A DNA stretch of 56,533 bases. It comes from Chara braunii (taxonomy: Eukaryota > Streptophyta > Charophyceae > Charales > Characeae). The DNA is taken from assembly GCA_003427395.1 (NCBI GenBank), contig BFEA01000140.1:2917344-2973876 (forward strand). Reading direction: 5' to 3'. Positions within the stretch are counted from its first letter, which is position 1. Every line of letters starts with the position of its first letter. Positions 42,694 through 53,065 of this stretch are shown piece after piece. Under the pieces are notes generated by a model. It did no database searches. It had not been told where the DNA came from and saw nothing but the letters and a program-made list of their open reading frames with translations. Position numbers and translations under genes: made by a program.

Positions 42694-44474
42694 GTGTGCA
42701 TAAGTACAGGTACGAGTATGCATGCACGTGTGTATGCTACCCAACTCTACGCAAGTTTTGTAGGAAGTCAAATTCATGAAATGATAAGAACACTCATGTG
42801 TGGTGCCAAGGCAAATAAGATTTTCAAGTCAATGACTATAAGGAGGATCAAAGGTGGTGATGCTGCAAAAACAGTTTAGGCGTTCCGCTTGTGTGAAAAA
42901 TAATTATTCACACTTGAAAATAATGAAAGTCAGTTGGGACACATACGTAAAATAAAATATGAAGGATACACAAATGAGTCAAACCAATAGATTGATAAAT
43001 TATCTGCAGAAGCATACGAAAGAGGAAGGCGAGATGATATGAGGTTTTATGAAAGTCTTTGCAAAGACTTGGATAGAGGAGTAACCTATAAATGAGAGTT
43101 GCATTCGGAAGAGGAGAGAAGTGATTTGTTAGCAAGAGTTCAAGACTTAGAGGAGCCGCTTACGCTAGAAAGAGGAAGAAATGAATTGTTGCAAAAGATT
43201 TAAGACTTGTAGCAGAGGAGGAGTAATCTATTGACGAGGGTTTGAGAATTATAAAAAGGCGCTCGCCAGTGCGTGAGAACGGAGAAGAAGTGCACTTCTT
43301 TCAATGAGGAAGCATGAGAGCTGCTACTCGGTGGTGATGTTTTTTAGTACAACATGAGGTTGAGGAGCGAAGAAATCATTGACTCATCGAGCATTCAGTT
43401 GACAACGATAATGAAGGAGGTTGTTGAACTCGATGTGATACACCGACGCAGTCAAATGATAATACTTCGACCTATTATGGTGGAAATGATGATATTATGA
43501 TTCTTTGAGGTTGAATGATGTTGCTTCAGTTTTTAATGATCATAATAATTATATTGATAATGATCGTCTGATTGTGAATGTTGTTGGCTCTTTTGGTTTT
43601 TACAAGAAATGTTTTTATAATGATAAGGTGTCGGACAATGTAAAAGGTGCAATTCATGGTGGATACCTATTGGGGAGAGATTGCTGCAATAGTTATTGCA
43701 TATATGGTTACAAAATTCATTCTCATCATAATGATAGAAGTAGTATTCTAAACTTATTGCGACTATCACGAAAATTATTGTCAGATCTAGCAAAGGAGTG
43801 ACAGTATTGAAGGATGATGATGACAATCAATTAGCACTGGACATTATACGAGTCATATTGAACATTTCTCGTCATCATGTCCGTATTTCTAATAATTGAG
43901 AAGATAGTGATGTCAAGACTGATGCAAAGGATAGAGGGTACACCTTGTAGTTTCTCCATATATTTATCTTGACTCTGTTAGAGATTCCAAAAGAAGTTGA
44001 TTTTAAGTGATGATGTAGAGCAGATAATGATGCCTCACTCGAAGCATTCTCTGTCTTACAGTTTGAGGTGGATAATGTGTGTGAACCAACGCGAATTACA
44101 ATGTTATTTGACATCCTTGCAATTACATGAAGTTTCCGTTAAGAAAATGTCGAAAGAGTTTTTCTTGGAATGAATGGTCTCTAATGCAGACATAATTCTT
44201 ATAATTTTTCTTAAGGTCTCATTTGACAAACACTTTTTGCCTTAATGAGGATAAATGGATGCATCACAGTTAGACATGAAATTTTAGGTGTAGCAGGTGA
44301 TAGATCTTGCGTCGTAGTAATGCCATTAAATTTAGTTGTGGCAATTGGGCAGGAAAGTTTTGACTTGTAGAGATTGTCATTGATATGCTTGAAGATGATA
44401 TCGCAATAATCGAGGCAAAAGTTTGTGATAAATGCCTTCAAATCAATCACCACCCCAAAAATCTTCGAATAGTA
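42694..44474 (+). pseudogene. Stop-riddled but frame-preserved coding relic, unrecognised
   Basis: From 42694 to about 43500 and from about 43744 to 44474 the same plus-strand frame reads like protein except for scattered stops (for example at 42877, 42901, 42988, 43093, 43201, 43210). The first block has coiled-coil repeats: EERSDLLARVQDLEE, then ERGRNELLQKI-stop-DL, then RRSNLLTRV-stop-EL. The last block has segments such as LALDIIRVILNISRHHVRI and ITVRHEILGVAGDRSCVVVM. Between them other frames give a hydrophobic stretch (YWGEIAAIVIAYMVTKFIL), so indels occurred there. All stops could derive from CAA, CAG or CGA by C-to-T change. I do not recognise the family; an old gene or viral relic are both possible. 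Confidence 0.5.
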
Positions 44475-46010
44475 AAAAAAAAAAAAAACACCAGTGGAGG
44501 TGGGTGATGGTAGGAAATAGAGAATAAAAAGAAGTTGGAGAAGATGGTGAAAAAGAAGAGGAAGCGGAAGAAGATGGAAAGAAGAAGGAAAAAAAAAAAG
44601 TAGAAAAAAGAAGTAGAAGAGGAGGAGGAGGAAGAAGAAGACAGAGAAGAAAAAAAAGGGGTGGGAGGTGTGTAACCACTGCCCCATAAATTTTCAAAAA
44701 AATAAAATTAAAAACGAAATGGAGGCGGGTGATGGTAAGAGATGGAAAACAAGAAGAAGAGGTAGAAGATGAAGAAAAAAAAAAAAAGTGAAAGAAGATG
44801 GAGAGAAAAAAAAGAAACCTAAATACCTGAAATATCGACAATACTTAAAATGATATCATTATATCACCACGTTTAAAGTACTCAGCTTTCCAAAGTTCTA
44901 GTGTTATGAAGCCTCGGGGGGTGGTAGGTGTGTGGCCACTGATCCACAAATTTCCAAAACAGAAATAAAGAAAAAAAGAAGTGGAGGTGGGTGATGGTAG
45001 GAAGAAGAAGCAGAAGAATGAGAAGAAGTGTAAGAGATGGAAAACAAGAAGAAGAGGTAGAAGATGAAGTAAAAAAAAAAAAGTGAAAGAAGATGGAGAG
45101 AAAAAAAAAGAACAAACCTAAATAACTAAAATATCGACAATACTTAAAATGATATCATTATATCACCACATTTAAAGTACTCAGCTTTCCAAAGCTCTAG
45201 TGTTATAAAGCCTCGGGGGGTGGTAGGTGTGTGGCCACTGACCCACAAATTTCCAAAACAGAAATAAAGAGAAAAAAAAGTGGAGGTGGGTGATAGTAGG
45301 AAGAAGAACAGGAATAATTAGAAGATGGAGGAGAAGAAGTGAGAGAAGATGGAGAGAACATGGAGAGAAGATGGAGAGAAGATGAAGAAGAATAAGAAGA
45401 CGAAGAACACTAAACCCTAACCCCTAAAACCTAACGCCTAACCCCTAACCCCCAACCCTAAACCCCTAAACCCTAATCCCTCAACCTCAACCCTCAACCC
45501 TCCCTCAACCCTCAACAAAGAAGAAGAAGAAGAAGAGGGAGAAGGGGTGGGAGGTGTGCTGCGACTGCCCCGTGAATTTCGGAAGGAAAAAAAACAACTG
45601 GAGGTGGGTGATGGTAGGAATAAAAAGTAGAAGAACAAAAAGAAGAGGAAGAGGAATAAGAAGTAGAAGATGGAGAAGACGAAGAAGAAGCAGAAGAAGA
45701 TGGAGAGAAGAAGAAGAAGAAGAAGAAGAAGAAGAAGAAGAAGAAGATGAAGAAGGGGCGGGAAGTGTGTGGTCACTAGCCCAAAGCCCCACGAATTTTT
45801 GAGAAAACGAAAAAAAGTGGAGGTGGGTGATGGTAGGAAGAAGAAGAAGAAGGAGAACGAGAAGAAGAGGAAGAAGAAGAACTAGAAAATGGAGAAGAAT
45901 AAAAAGAAGCGGGTCCGGAGAAGATGGGGCAGAGATGGAGAAGAAGAAGAAGTAAAAGAAGAAGAAGAATACGAATAAGAAAAATAAAAATTAGGGAAAA
46001 GTTCGCAAAC
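44475..46010. repeat. GAA-rich macro-repeats, units about 230-310 bp
   Basis: A module with GGAGGTGGGTGATGGTAGGA, a GAA-rich stretch, and GGTGGGAGGTGTGTGGCCAC recurs about six times (unit starts near 44491, 44719, 44983, 45281, 45599 and 45818). Two units with an added segment (CTAAATA, then AAATATCGACAATACTTAAA) are offset by exactly 299 bp (44820 and 45119). Frames here are low-complexity. Confidence 0.8.
45408..45516. repeat. Interstitial telomere-like repeat tract
   Basis: Degenerate copies of the plant telomere unit CCCTAAA: CACTAAACCCTAACCCC and AAACCCCTAAACCCTAATCC, grading into CCCTCAACCCTCAAC. It lies within the GAA-rich macro-repeats. Confidence 0.85.
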
Positions 46011-46138
46011 AATTTTTTCACAATGAGAAGGAGAAGAAGAAGAAGAATTTAGGGCACATCGAAACAACACAACACACTGTTCAAAAAATGGAGGATCAAA
46101 GCAAGTGTACACTAACTTTCATCAAACACCGCAATATG

Positions 46139-46200
46139 TACGCAATCTCTCAACGCGTTTCGACCTGTGAGTATACAGGTCTCGTCAGCAGGACCTACCA
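46139..46200 (-). ncRNA. Hammerhead-like fold, possibly type I, incomplete stem I
   Basis: Minus strand: core CTGACGA, stem II GACCTGT with loop ATACTC and ACAGGTC (seven pairs), core GAAA, then stem III CGC with loop GTTGAGAGATT and GCG, followed by UA, a permitted cleavage site. Upstream TAGGTCCTG should pair with sequence after the cut, but the following CATATTGCGG pairs over only two bases. It is either a decayed type I hammerhead, as in Penelope-like elements, or a near miss. It is unrelated in sequence to the retrozyme-like family. Confidence 0.45.
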
Positions 46201-47209
46201 TCCATCCGCAATATCAGAGGGGCAAACCTCTCCATACTATAAAGCATAAGATGGCCAAGTTCAATCTCCTACCCCGCTTCCCACTGTCTGTTCTACTTTC
46301 CACATATCCCACCGATCCATTATATCCCCAACATGCACAGGCGTCACAACCGATCGAACCTCTCGCGGTATCTCGTTCCATTGCACACATCTTCAGAAAG
46401 CAAGGGAGCATGCCTCAAAGGACAAGCAGCGCCGCACACCCCATGCATCAGATGAAGAGGAAGAGTATTGACAACTCATGAGATATATGCACAGCGCCAC
46501 GTGGTCTGAGACTATGAGCCGTACGGACCATTGGACCTTTTTTCGATGCTTAAACTCAGCTATGTGCCCCCTGGCCAAATATTAGAGGGCCCAAAAAGCC
46601 AAGCCTTAGTCTGGTATAGGAACCTAGCACGTACGGTAAGTCACGTACATTTCAGTCACGAGAGGGGGCAGCCTGTGCCAAAAAAAAAACGAACTTCCCA
46701 CCGCCGAGCAACGGTGGTCGGTCGAGAAAACAGGTATGGTCAAGAAAACACGTACGGCTAAGCTACAGTAAGGAAAAAAGGTACGGTCAGGCTAAAGATC
46801 ACAGATCAACGCGTCCTAAGAAAAAGTTAAACTAAAACCAAAATAAAAAATTAAAAATTAAAAATAAAAAAACCTGAAAACTTGAAAAAATCACACTGTT
46901 GTTTCTCACACCTATAGTGCAGCAATTGTGTCGAGTCCCAAGCTAGGAGGAAGATCGGGCAATATAAACAGGAGATCTGGTTCTTAAAAGTGGCGGAAAA
47001 GGGGTGGGGTCCACGGTAGGGCCAAAAACTATTACGAGGAGCCTTTGTTTTTTCACCTATAGGTGGGGGCTGCGTAGCACAGCGAACGTTTTCGCGACCC
47101 TTTCTGTTCGGGCGAACACGTTCTCCCGTTCGCGCGAACGGGTCGAGAACACGTTTGTGAGAATGTATTTTCGAGGCCCGCGAACGGGGTTCCCCTGGGC
47201 CGGTACCGG
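46201..47209. other. About 1 kb without a recognised gene
   Basis: Contains recurring GTACGGT and CACGTACGG motifs (46629-46790) and, at 47088-47200, inverted-repeat-like GCGAACGGG and TTCGCG elements. No domain in any frame. Confidence 0.4.
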
Positions 47210-47745
47210 TGTCCGGGGGGGGTCCCCTCTTTCCACACCTTCCTTTCAAGTGAGTCTGCGAGACCGAAACCACACGAAGGCCCCTTCACTGATCACTCCC
47301 CCTTTCTCTACGCTCATCCAGTAAGGGGTCACGAGAGGGTCCCCCGGAATCAAGACTTTTCCCGTGTCACTAACCTCTATCGACTCTACCGCCCCGTTCT
47401 CGCCGAGAACTAATCTTACCATCTACCGGTGTGTTTTTGAAGACCCACTGGTGATATCTTTCTGGTGAGAGAGTGAAGGTTTTCTCTGGAGACCCCAATC
47501 TCCTAAAAATACCCCAAAGCTTCCTGCGCGGGGGAACACCCTGATCGATGCAATGCGTATATAGCGTCCATAAGGCCCCAAAGGGTAATTTCAGTAAGCT
47601 AGAGCAATCAATGAATTCAATCCCACCGGGCCATCGTCAATTTTCAATTCCCATTAGCTAAGGGTTCAGTCTAGATAAGAGCTGGGATGGTTGGATTTGG
47701 CCGGCGGCGTATTATCTTGTTTACTTACCCACTCTCTAGACTCAA

Positions 47746-48255
47746 TTATATCTGGAGAGAGAAGCTCCTCCCCCTCTCTAGAAGCCTCACTATCCCCCCT
47801 TCGTTTGTCCCTTGGAACAAGAAAGACGGTACCTTCACAGTCAACGGATAGCACGCTCTTGGAAGCTCTCTCTCCTTCACGAACCTCACTTTCTCTATGG
47901 CCACAAACTTGAGTCGCTCCCTGACCCTACCTATCCACTCCCTTCGCACCTCTCTTGCCTCAAGCAACAATTTATCCAGCCCACCCCCTTGTCCCAGGAC
48001 AAGGGGTACTACAATCTTGGCCCAAGCTTTTGGGGCTATGAAGATAATCGTGGTCACCTCGAGACTCCTCTCAACCCCTCGGCCCTCAACTTTTTCGAAC
48101 TTTATCCACACGAACTCCCCACCGACTGTGACCCTTCCCCCTTCTACTCTTCCCCAATTGGGGACCTCCCCGTTGCTAGGGATCAATCTAAGGGTCTCAC
48201 AGCCCTCTAAGGAGGACTCTAAGAATCGTCCCTGTCCTCTATCGTGGAACACCAT
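47746..48255 (-). CDS. Unknown tandem-domain relative, unit X
   Basis: 169 codons. The block order matches copy B of the first element: GGEFVWIKFEKVEG, then LEVTTIIFIAPKAWAKIVVP, a charged helix (LLLEAREVRREWIGRVRERL), then ACYPLTVKVPSFLFQG. The last corresponds to YPSSRLRVTLPCFVAEE in copy B. The antisense plus-strand frame over 47897-48682 is longer but Pro/Ser-rich and lacks this conservation, so the minus strand is preferred. The function is unknown. Confidence 0.5.
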   Translation of the reverse strand: MVFHDRGQGRFLESSLEGCETLRLIPSNGEVPNWGRVEGGRVTVGGEFVWIKFEKVEGRGVERSLEVTTIIFIAPKAWAKIVVPLVLGQGGGLDKLLLEAREVRREWIGRVRERLKFVAIEKVRFVKERELPRACYPLTVKVPSFLFQGTNEGGIVRLLERGRSFSLQI

Positions 48256-48489
48256 TCATTTAAAATATTCTCTGACGTACTCCGAAGACCCTTTGGTAAC
48301 CGTAATCTCGTCCACCTTCGCGGTCCCGAGCTGGTTCCCTAAAGATCCCTGCGCGAATCCTACAGGCTTTGATTCCGTATGGTACCGGGTTATCCATGCA
48401 CTAGGTGTAGAACCAATGGAGCGACCTAACAGAGAGCTGCCACCCTCTCTCCCGTATTCTGGACCTCACAACCTTCTCGTATCGCTCCT

Positions 48490-48983
48490 CCTTACCGCTG
48501 ACCCTCCAGAAAACGAAAGATGGGAATATAGCTTGAACGCACCCTGCGGCGGGCGCAGGTCTCCCTTACCTCAATCGGTGGACAGTGGCGAAGGGGTTCC
48601 GCCTCAAAGATCTGCCTCAGAATCGGACCCGCTCGAATCTCCCAATGATCCACACTGTATCAACCTAGGACCAAGTGAGTGACGTAATACACCCAAGCTT
48701 CCCTACTCAAATAGACAGTCCCTTCCGCACGGACCACCGTACGTCTAGGCCTCTTCCCATTCTGGGGCCTATTCCGGGACCATCTGTCCCCTTCCCAAGT
48801 TCCAACGGCGTACCGAGCCCAAAGAAAAACTCCCTTCTCTAGCTCTAACCCCCTCTCGCGACCGGCTAGGTACCTCTCAGTGTGATGGTCTAGTGGGACG
48901 CTAAAGCACTCCCGGTCCTTGCTTAAATTTGCTCTCTCTATTCGAACCCCCTCCTCTTCAGTACCTTCGATGATCCTAACCAT
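48490..48983 (-). CDS. Unknown tandem-domain relative, unit Y
   Basis: The open frame 48660-48983 carries LEKGVFLWARYAVGTWEGDR, then VRAEGTVYLSREAWVYYVTH. This parallels GPDVHLWTYAIETFELDSQR and VVGHIYYSREVLATVYFHG of copy B. After one stop the same frame continues VDHWEIRAGPILRQIFEAEP, matching HDHWREEQSARRILLARADS. These matches in order make homology to the first element's domain convincing. One nonsense codon and a later frame loss mark it as decayed. Confidence 0.58.
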
Positions 48984-49227
48984 CCCCTTGGATTATCTCC
49001 TCTATGATTTGGAGCAGTGCTCTCCACCCGTCGGAACCGTCAAGGAAGGCTTCCGGAATAGTAGGGACAGGTCTCGCCCCTCGCGAATACGTCTTATAAC
49101 CCAACGAGTAGAAGTACTTGATCTCGTAAGCCGCCAGCAGTTCCCTCTCGAGCTGCTCGTGACCAACCGCTTCCTTCCAGCTATCCAAAAAGCCTACCTC
49201 CCTATTCACACCCTCTTCCACGCACAA
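48976..49227 (-). CDS. Unknown duplicated frame, unit Z2
   Basis: 83 codons ending just upstream of unit Y: IKYFYSLGYKTYSRGARPVP, then EAFLDGSDGWRALLQIIEEI. Clearly a duplicate of 49338-49598. YFYSLG, followed by a helix near the end, also echoes YIYYSLG ... LIELIRSI of copy A in the first element. The function is unknown. Confidence 0.5.
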   Translation of the reverse strand: MCVEEGVNREVGFLDSWKEAVGHEQLERELLAAYEIKYFYSLGYKTYSRGARPVPTIPEAFLDGSDGWRALLQIIEEIIQGDG

Positions 49228-49337
49228 GGCTATATCGAAATGGCCCGTCCACCAGTAGAAATTATAGCACTACACGTCCACCCCGCCTCTATCACCCACA
49301 CTAATTCCCGCAGGCTCAAACTCTAGAACCCTCAAAC

Positions 49338-49598
49338 TCATGGATTTGTCGTTCTTACTACCCTCTCCACGATCCCTATTAGCACTTTCCAATCGCCCGA
49401 TCCGTCGAGATAAGCGTCCGGAATTAGCGGCGTCGGACGATCACCCCTGGGGTAGGTTCGGTACCCTAAAGAGTAAAAATACTTAAACCCGTATCGCCTT
49501 AACTCCCCCCTCGAACCGCGAGAGTGGCCTATCGCCTCCTCCCATCCACGAAGGAAATCCTCCCCTTGATCTAGCCCTTCCTCCACGTAGACACCCAC
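49338..49598 (-). CDS. Unknown duplicated frame, unit Z1
   Basis: 86 codons: MGVYVEEGLDQGEDFLRGWE, then FKYFYSLGYRTYPRGDRPTP and DAYLDGSGDWKVLIGIVERV. It aligns over its length with 48976-49227, so a block of about 370 bp was duplicated in tandem. In the same frame upstream (about 49599-49660) related sequence continues after a stop. No family is recognised. Confidence 0.5.
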   Translation of the reverse strand: MGVYVEEGLDQGEDFLRGWEEAIGHSRGSRGELRRYGFKYFYSLGYRTYPRGDRPTPLIPDAYLDGSGDWKVLIGIVERVVRTTNP

Positions 49599-49639
49599 AT
49601 CAAAGTCACCCGTTCATAGTCGAAAAGTGTAGCACCATA

Positions 49640-50265
49640 CGTCAATTCCCCTGTACGTACACACGCTAATCCATTCCGGGACGACCTCCAAGCTCATGCA
49701 ACATAATCAAAAGAAATTTTCCTGAGTTTTCACTTCCTTTTGGCCACTAGAGAGACCACCTCTATCCCGCAAGGAGAAGAAGCTTGTGAGCTCAGAAGGA
49801 TCAAATGGATCAGAGAAGGAACGCCGCCTCACTCGGCTACCCTACTGTCCTCCCCCGCTGAGAGACCCCTCCCCACTCCCGGTATAGAGACTAGCCGCGG
49901 ACACAGGTTATCCCTGAGGAAGTGTGACAACCCCCTCCCGGAGTTGGACCGAAGCCACACACCCGGGTCCTATGTCCCCCACTGAACCGACCCCTAGTCC
50001 TAAGTTAGCCTATCCGGTACCACGCCTCTACTCGGCCTACCTCAAGCGTGGAATTACCCGGGTCCCAGGACAAGATCCTCCTATTTATCGGAGATCACTA
50101 GCCTATCTACTCCCTCCCATTCTCCTCATTGTGAACTCTTCGCACTTCGTTCCCTTCTTCCTTTTCCGCCTCCAGCTGCCTCTTTTCTCTCTTGGAATCA
50201 CTTGAATTCAAATCGGGGAGTCAGAAAAAGTGGGGTGGGAAAAGCGGACCTTTAGGAAGAGTCCC
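49640..50265. other. Inner part of the second element without a recognised frame
   Basis: Short plus-strand frames (49740-49985, 49924-50205) are Pro/Ser-rich and probably antisense. Nothing can be assigned. Confidence 0.4.
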
Positions 50266-51062
50266 TCAGGTTGAGTCGATAAGCACACGTACCTTGTGGT
50301 CTTCACGGCTCTTCAGTACTTTATCATAATCCCAGTAGTCCCCCAGCTCCGAGTCTGAGAAATCGGCTAGACATCGGTCCACCCAGGATTCGGCCTCCGA
50401 TCCCTCGTCCAAGGGCCCCCAAGTATCCCCTTCTTCTCTAACCCCCTTGCTAGCAAAGGTAGGTGTGTCTCTCTCTCCCCCTTGCCCCGACACCCTTAGC
50501 ACCACTCTCCTTACCCCCAAATTCCCAATCGAACCCGTTTGAGAGCCTCGCCCCCTTGCGGGAGTCGACCCTCGCAAGGAACCCGTCGTCAGCCTGCGCG
50601 GGTCGAGAACTGAAGCCCCATACCCCCCTCTAGACACCCTCTCCCGTGCGGGAGTTAGTCCTGGGGTTGGTGCCCTCGCCCCGACACCCTTAGCACCACT
50701 CTCCTTACCCCCAAATCCCCAATCGACCTCGTTTGAGAACCTCGCCCCCTTGCGGGAGTCGACCCTCGCAAGTAACCCGTCGTCAGCCCGCGTGGGTCAA
50801 GAACTGAAGCCCCATACCCCCCTCTAGACACCCTCTCCCGTGCGGGAGTTAGTCCTGGGGTTGGTTCCCTCCACAACCCGTGTGGATCAAGAATATCAGG
50901 CGACCCCCTCGGGTCCCAAATGGATAGCTCCCCCAGACCCTCTCGGACCCTTCTCTCCTCTCTTTCCCTCGCTCCCTCTCTTTCTCCCCCTCGAGCTGAC
51001 CCCCTTACACTAATTTCCCGGACGGTTCTTCTTTCCACCCCTTCGTTGCTCTTCACCCTCAT
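50266..51062 (-). CDS. Arg/Gly-rich frames with a 194-bp tandem duplication
   Basis: Frames 50655-51062 and 50266-50637 both contain RVSRGGYGASVLDPR, then STPARGRGSQT and LGVRRVVLRVSG, because the DNA at 50487-50680 is repeated at 50681-50874. The offset of 194 is not a multiple of three, so the second copy is read in another frame. The first starts with a highly charged segment (GGEREGAREREERRVREGLG); the second ends acidic (DRCLADFSDSELGDYWDYDK). No family is recognised. It lies first after the primer-binding site. Confidence 0.4.
50487..50874. repeat. 194-bp tandem duplication
   Basis: CCGACACCCTTAGCACCACT starts at 50487 and again at 50681. The two units differ at only a handful of positions, so the duplication is recent. 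Confidence 0.9.
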
Positions 51063-51532
51063 CCAGACCCCTCAAGCAAACTGTTCACCCTTTTAATTTT
51101 TAAATTTTTAGAAAATAACACTCGCGAAATCAAGCACTCACAAAAAGGAACTGACCTGTTCACCCTTCGGAGGCCGGGAGTGGGAGCCGGAGTCGCAAGC
51201 GGGCCGGAACGGACCTGCAAAAAAAAACCACGAAGAGACCCCGACACCCCAAGTCCCCTGCACCCAAACAGCCCCAACAAGCCTCCCCAAGCCCCAACTA
51301 GCCCCCCAGCTGCTGCTGCCCAAGTGGAAAGAACCGCCGCGCGGTCGCAAAAAAATCGTATTAGAGAATGAAAAAGTCGTCACCGAAGGTCCGAGGAAAA
51401 AATCGTTGTCGTGCTGAAAAAACTGCCGTCGATGAAGAGATTACCCGATGTCGAACACTCTCGCCACTGCCTGTCACTTTCACCCTCACCTCGCAGTTGC
51501 TGAGCCGGCCGAGGCCGTGGGGGAAATGCTCA

Positions 51533-51550
51533 TCCCCGGCAATGGCGCCA
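51533..51550 (-). promoter_or_regulatory. Primer-binding site for tRNA-Asp, one mismatch
   Basis: TCCCCGGCAATGGCGCCA on the plus strand differs by one base (C to T) from the perfect site at 24668. It stands three bases from the LTR-like start at 51554. This is the main evidence that a second element lies here. Confidence 0.8.
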
Positions 51551-51553
51551 CTT

Positions 51554-52300
51554 TGTCCGGGGGGGGTCCCCTCTTTCTTCGTCCCTCCCCTCGCAAGCCC
51601 TTTTTGGCTCTGTACATGACGAGAGAGAATATCTGTCGGTCCTAGCCGTAGGCGAGCCAAATTAGTAGCAAGCGACTGAGCACCCAGCCTTTCACACGGG
51701 TAGTTATCCGGAACCGGTTTTTGGCCCAGCTCCGAGCCCGAGAGACTTCGTACAGATCGAAGAGTCAGCCCAGGTTCGGGCCCGAGCTACCGAACGAAAA
51801 ATCGAACGACGCCGGGTCTTATTGGTACCGGGCTCGGCCCGGGCAACAGAGATCTCACACGAGAGCTTCCGCCGTGGTCGAGTTAGTTCGCGCCTGGAGA
51901 AGAGGCCATGCCCCCGTTCGCAAGTCGGATATGGATAGTTAGCTCACTATGTCGATCCCAACCTCGGTTGACTACGCTTAGTGATGGATCTCTACCGCAG
52001 GCCCGTCAAGGCTTCCGGGATAGGCAGGCACTCCCGATCGGCTTGGACCCCGGTGCGGCACGATACACCCAGAAACGAACTGGGGTTCTAGAGAAACGAG
52101 TGCTCCAGACCTGTTCTGCATCCACCATGGCAAGCTCTTGGAGCCATACTGAAGTTGGTCAGCGTGGGGGCGAGCTCGTCGACACACTCAGAAACAGACT
52201 GACCTTTTCGGAAGAAGCATGCACTCAGGTCTAGATTGGAGTCAGGCCCGCCTTAACATGGACAAACGCCTCAAAAAAAAAAAAAAAAAAAAAAACATTA
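51554..52300 (-). repeat. Start of the 5' LTR of the second giant element
   Basis: Begins TGTCCGGGGGGGG. No gene is seen within. A run of 23 A lies at 52273-52295. The outer end could not be located because no second full LTR is present in the window. Confidence 0.5.
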
Positions 52301-53065
52301 GACCTGTTCGGGATCAAAACTCCGCATACATATTCAGACTTTTGAAGAGAGGCTAGTGTTAGACTAGTCCATAGCCAAGTTCAACATACATGTAGGGACC
52401 CGCGAAAGGAAGCTAGTGACTTCGCCCCATTCGCAGCCAGGTCCAACATTCGTACACGGTCCTTCAGAAAGAGAAAAGCGACTTCGCGTAGCGCGACGGA
52501 TTCTTGAAAAGAGACAAGTGACTTCGGGCATTCATGGAATTTCGAAAAGAGACTAGTCACCCCGATCTGTTCACAGCGAGGTTCGTCATACATACACAGA
52601 CTTTCGAAAAGAGACAGGTGACTTCGATCTGTTCACCGCCGAGTCGACCTGTTCACGTCCAGGTATACCCGACTTTTCGAAAAATAGACTAGTGACTCCG
52701 ATCTGTTCATGCCCAGGCTCATCATACACGCCCAGACTTCCGAGAGGAGACAAGTTCACAGCCAGGCTCAGCATACGTACACAGACTCTCGGAAAGAGAG
52801 ATGTGCCACCCGAGATCAACATACGTACACAAATTATTGAAAAGAGACAAGTGACTTCGATCAGTTCACTGCAGAACACCCATATTTTTGAAAAGAGACT
52901 TGCGCCGCCGAGCTCAACATACGTACACGGGTTCTCGAAGGGAGACAAGTGAGTTCGGCCGGCTCGGAACCAAGCTCGATGCAACCTACTTGGAGATAGA
53001 CTGAGATCCTGAGGGAGCAAGCTCAGCGTAGACCACTCGGAGATAGACGGAGAGCCCAAGGAAGC
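52301..53065. repeat. Degenerate tandem array in the second LTR
   Basis: Variants of CATACGTACACAGACTTTCG followed by AAAAGAGACAAGTGACTTCG and ATCTGTTCA recur about eight times at irregular 60-110 bp spacing. It is comparable in place and style, not in sequence, to the array in the outer LTR of the first element. Confidence 0.75.

Larger units (their letters stand above)
47210..53065 (-). mobile_element. Second giant LTR element, 5' part
   Basis: A tRNA-Asp type primer-binding site (51533-51550) is followed three bases later by a TG start (51554, TGTCCGGGGGG), the signature of a 5' LTR read on the minus strand. Leftwards lie minus-strand frames related to the upstream-of-gag domains of the first giant element. 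No gag or pol is seen before about 47210, where 24 bp of the LTR start (TGTCCGGGGGGGGTCCCCTC) recur without further similarity. The element is therefore either internally deleted or truncated. How far the LTR extends beyond 53065 is unknown. Confidence 0.6.

Noticed and set aside
42694-43500. Alternative genetic code with TAA/TAG read as Gln
   Set aside because: CAA and CAG are also used in the same frame, TGA stops occur as well, and the 1024-codon gag frame of the neighbouring element needs no reassignment. Decay is simpler.
47897-48682. 261-codon plus-strand frame
   Set aside because: It is antisense to minus-strand frames that show ordered similarity to the upstream-of-gag domains. The plus product is Pro/Ser-rich without any motif.
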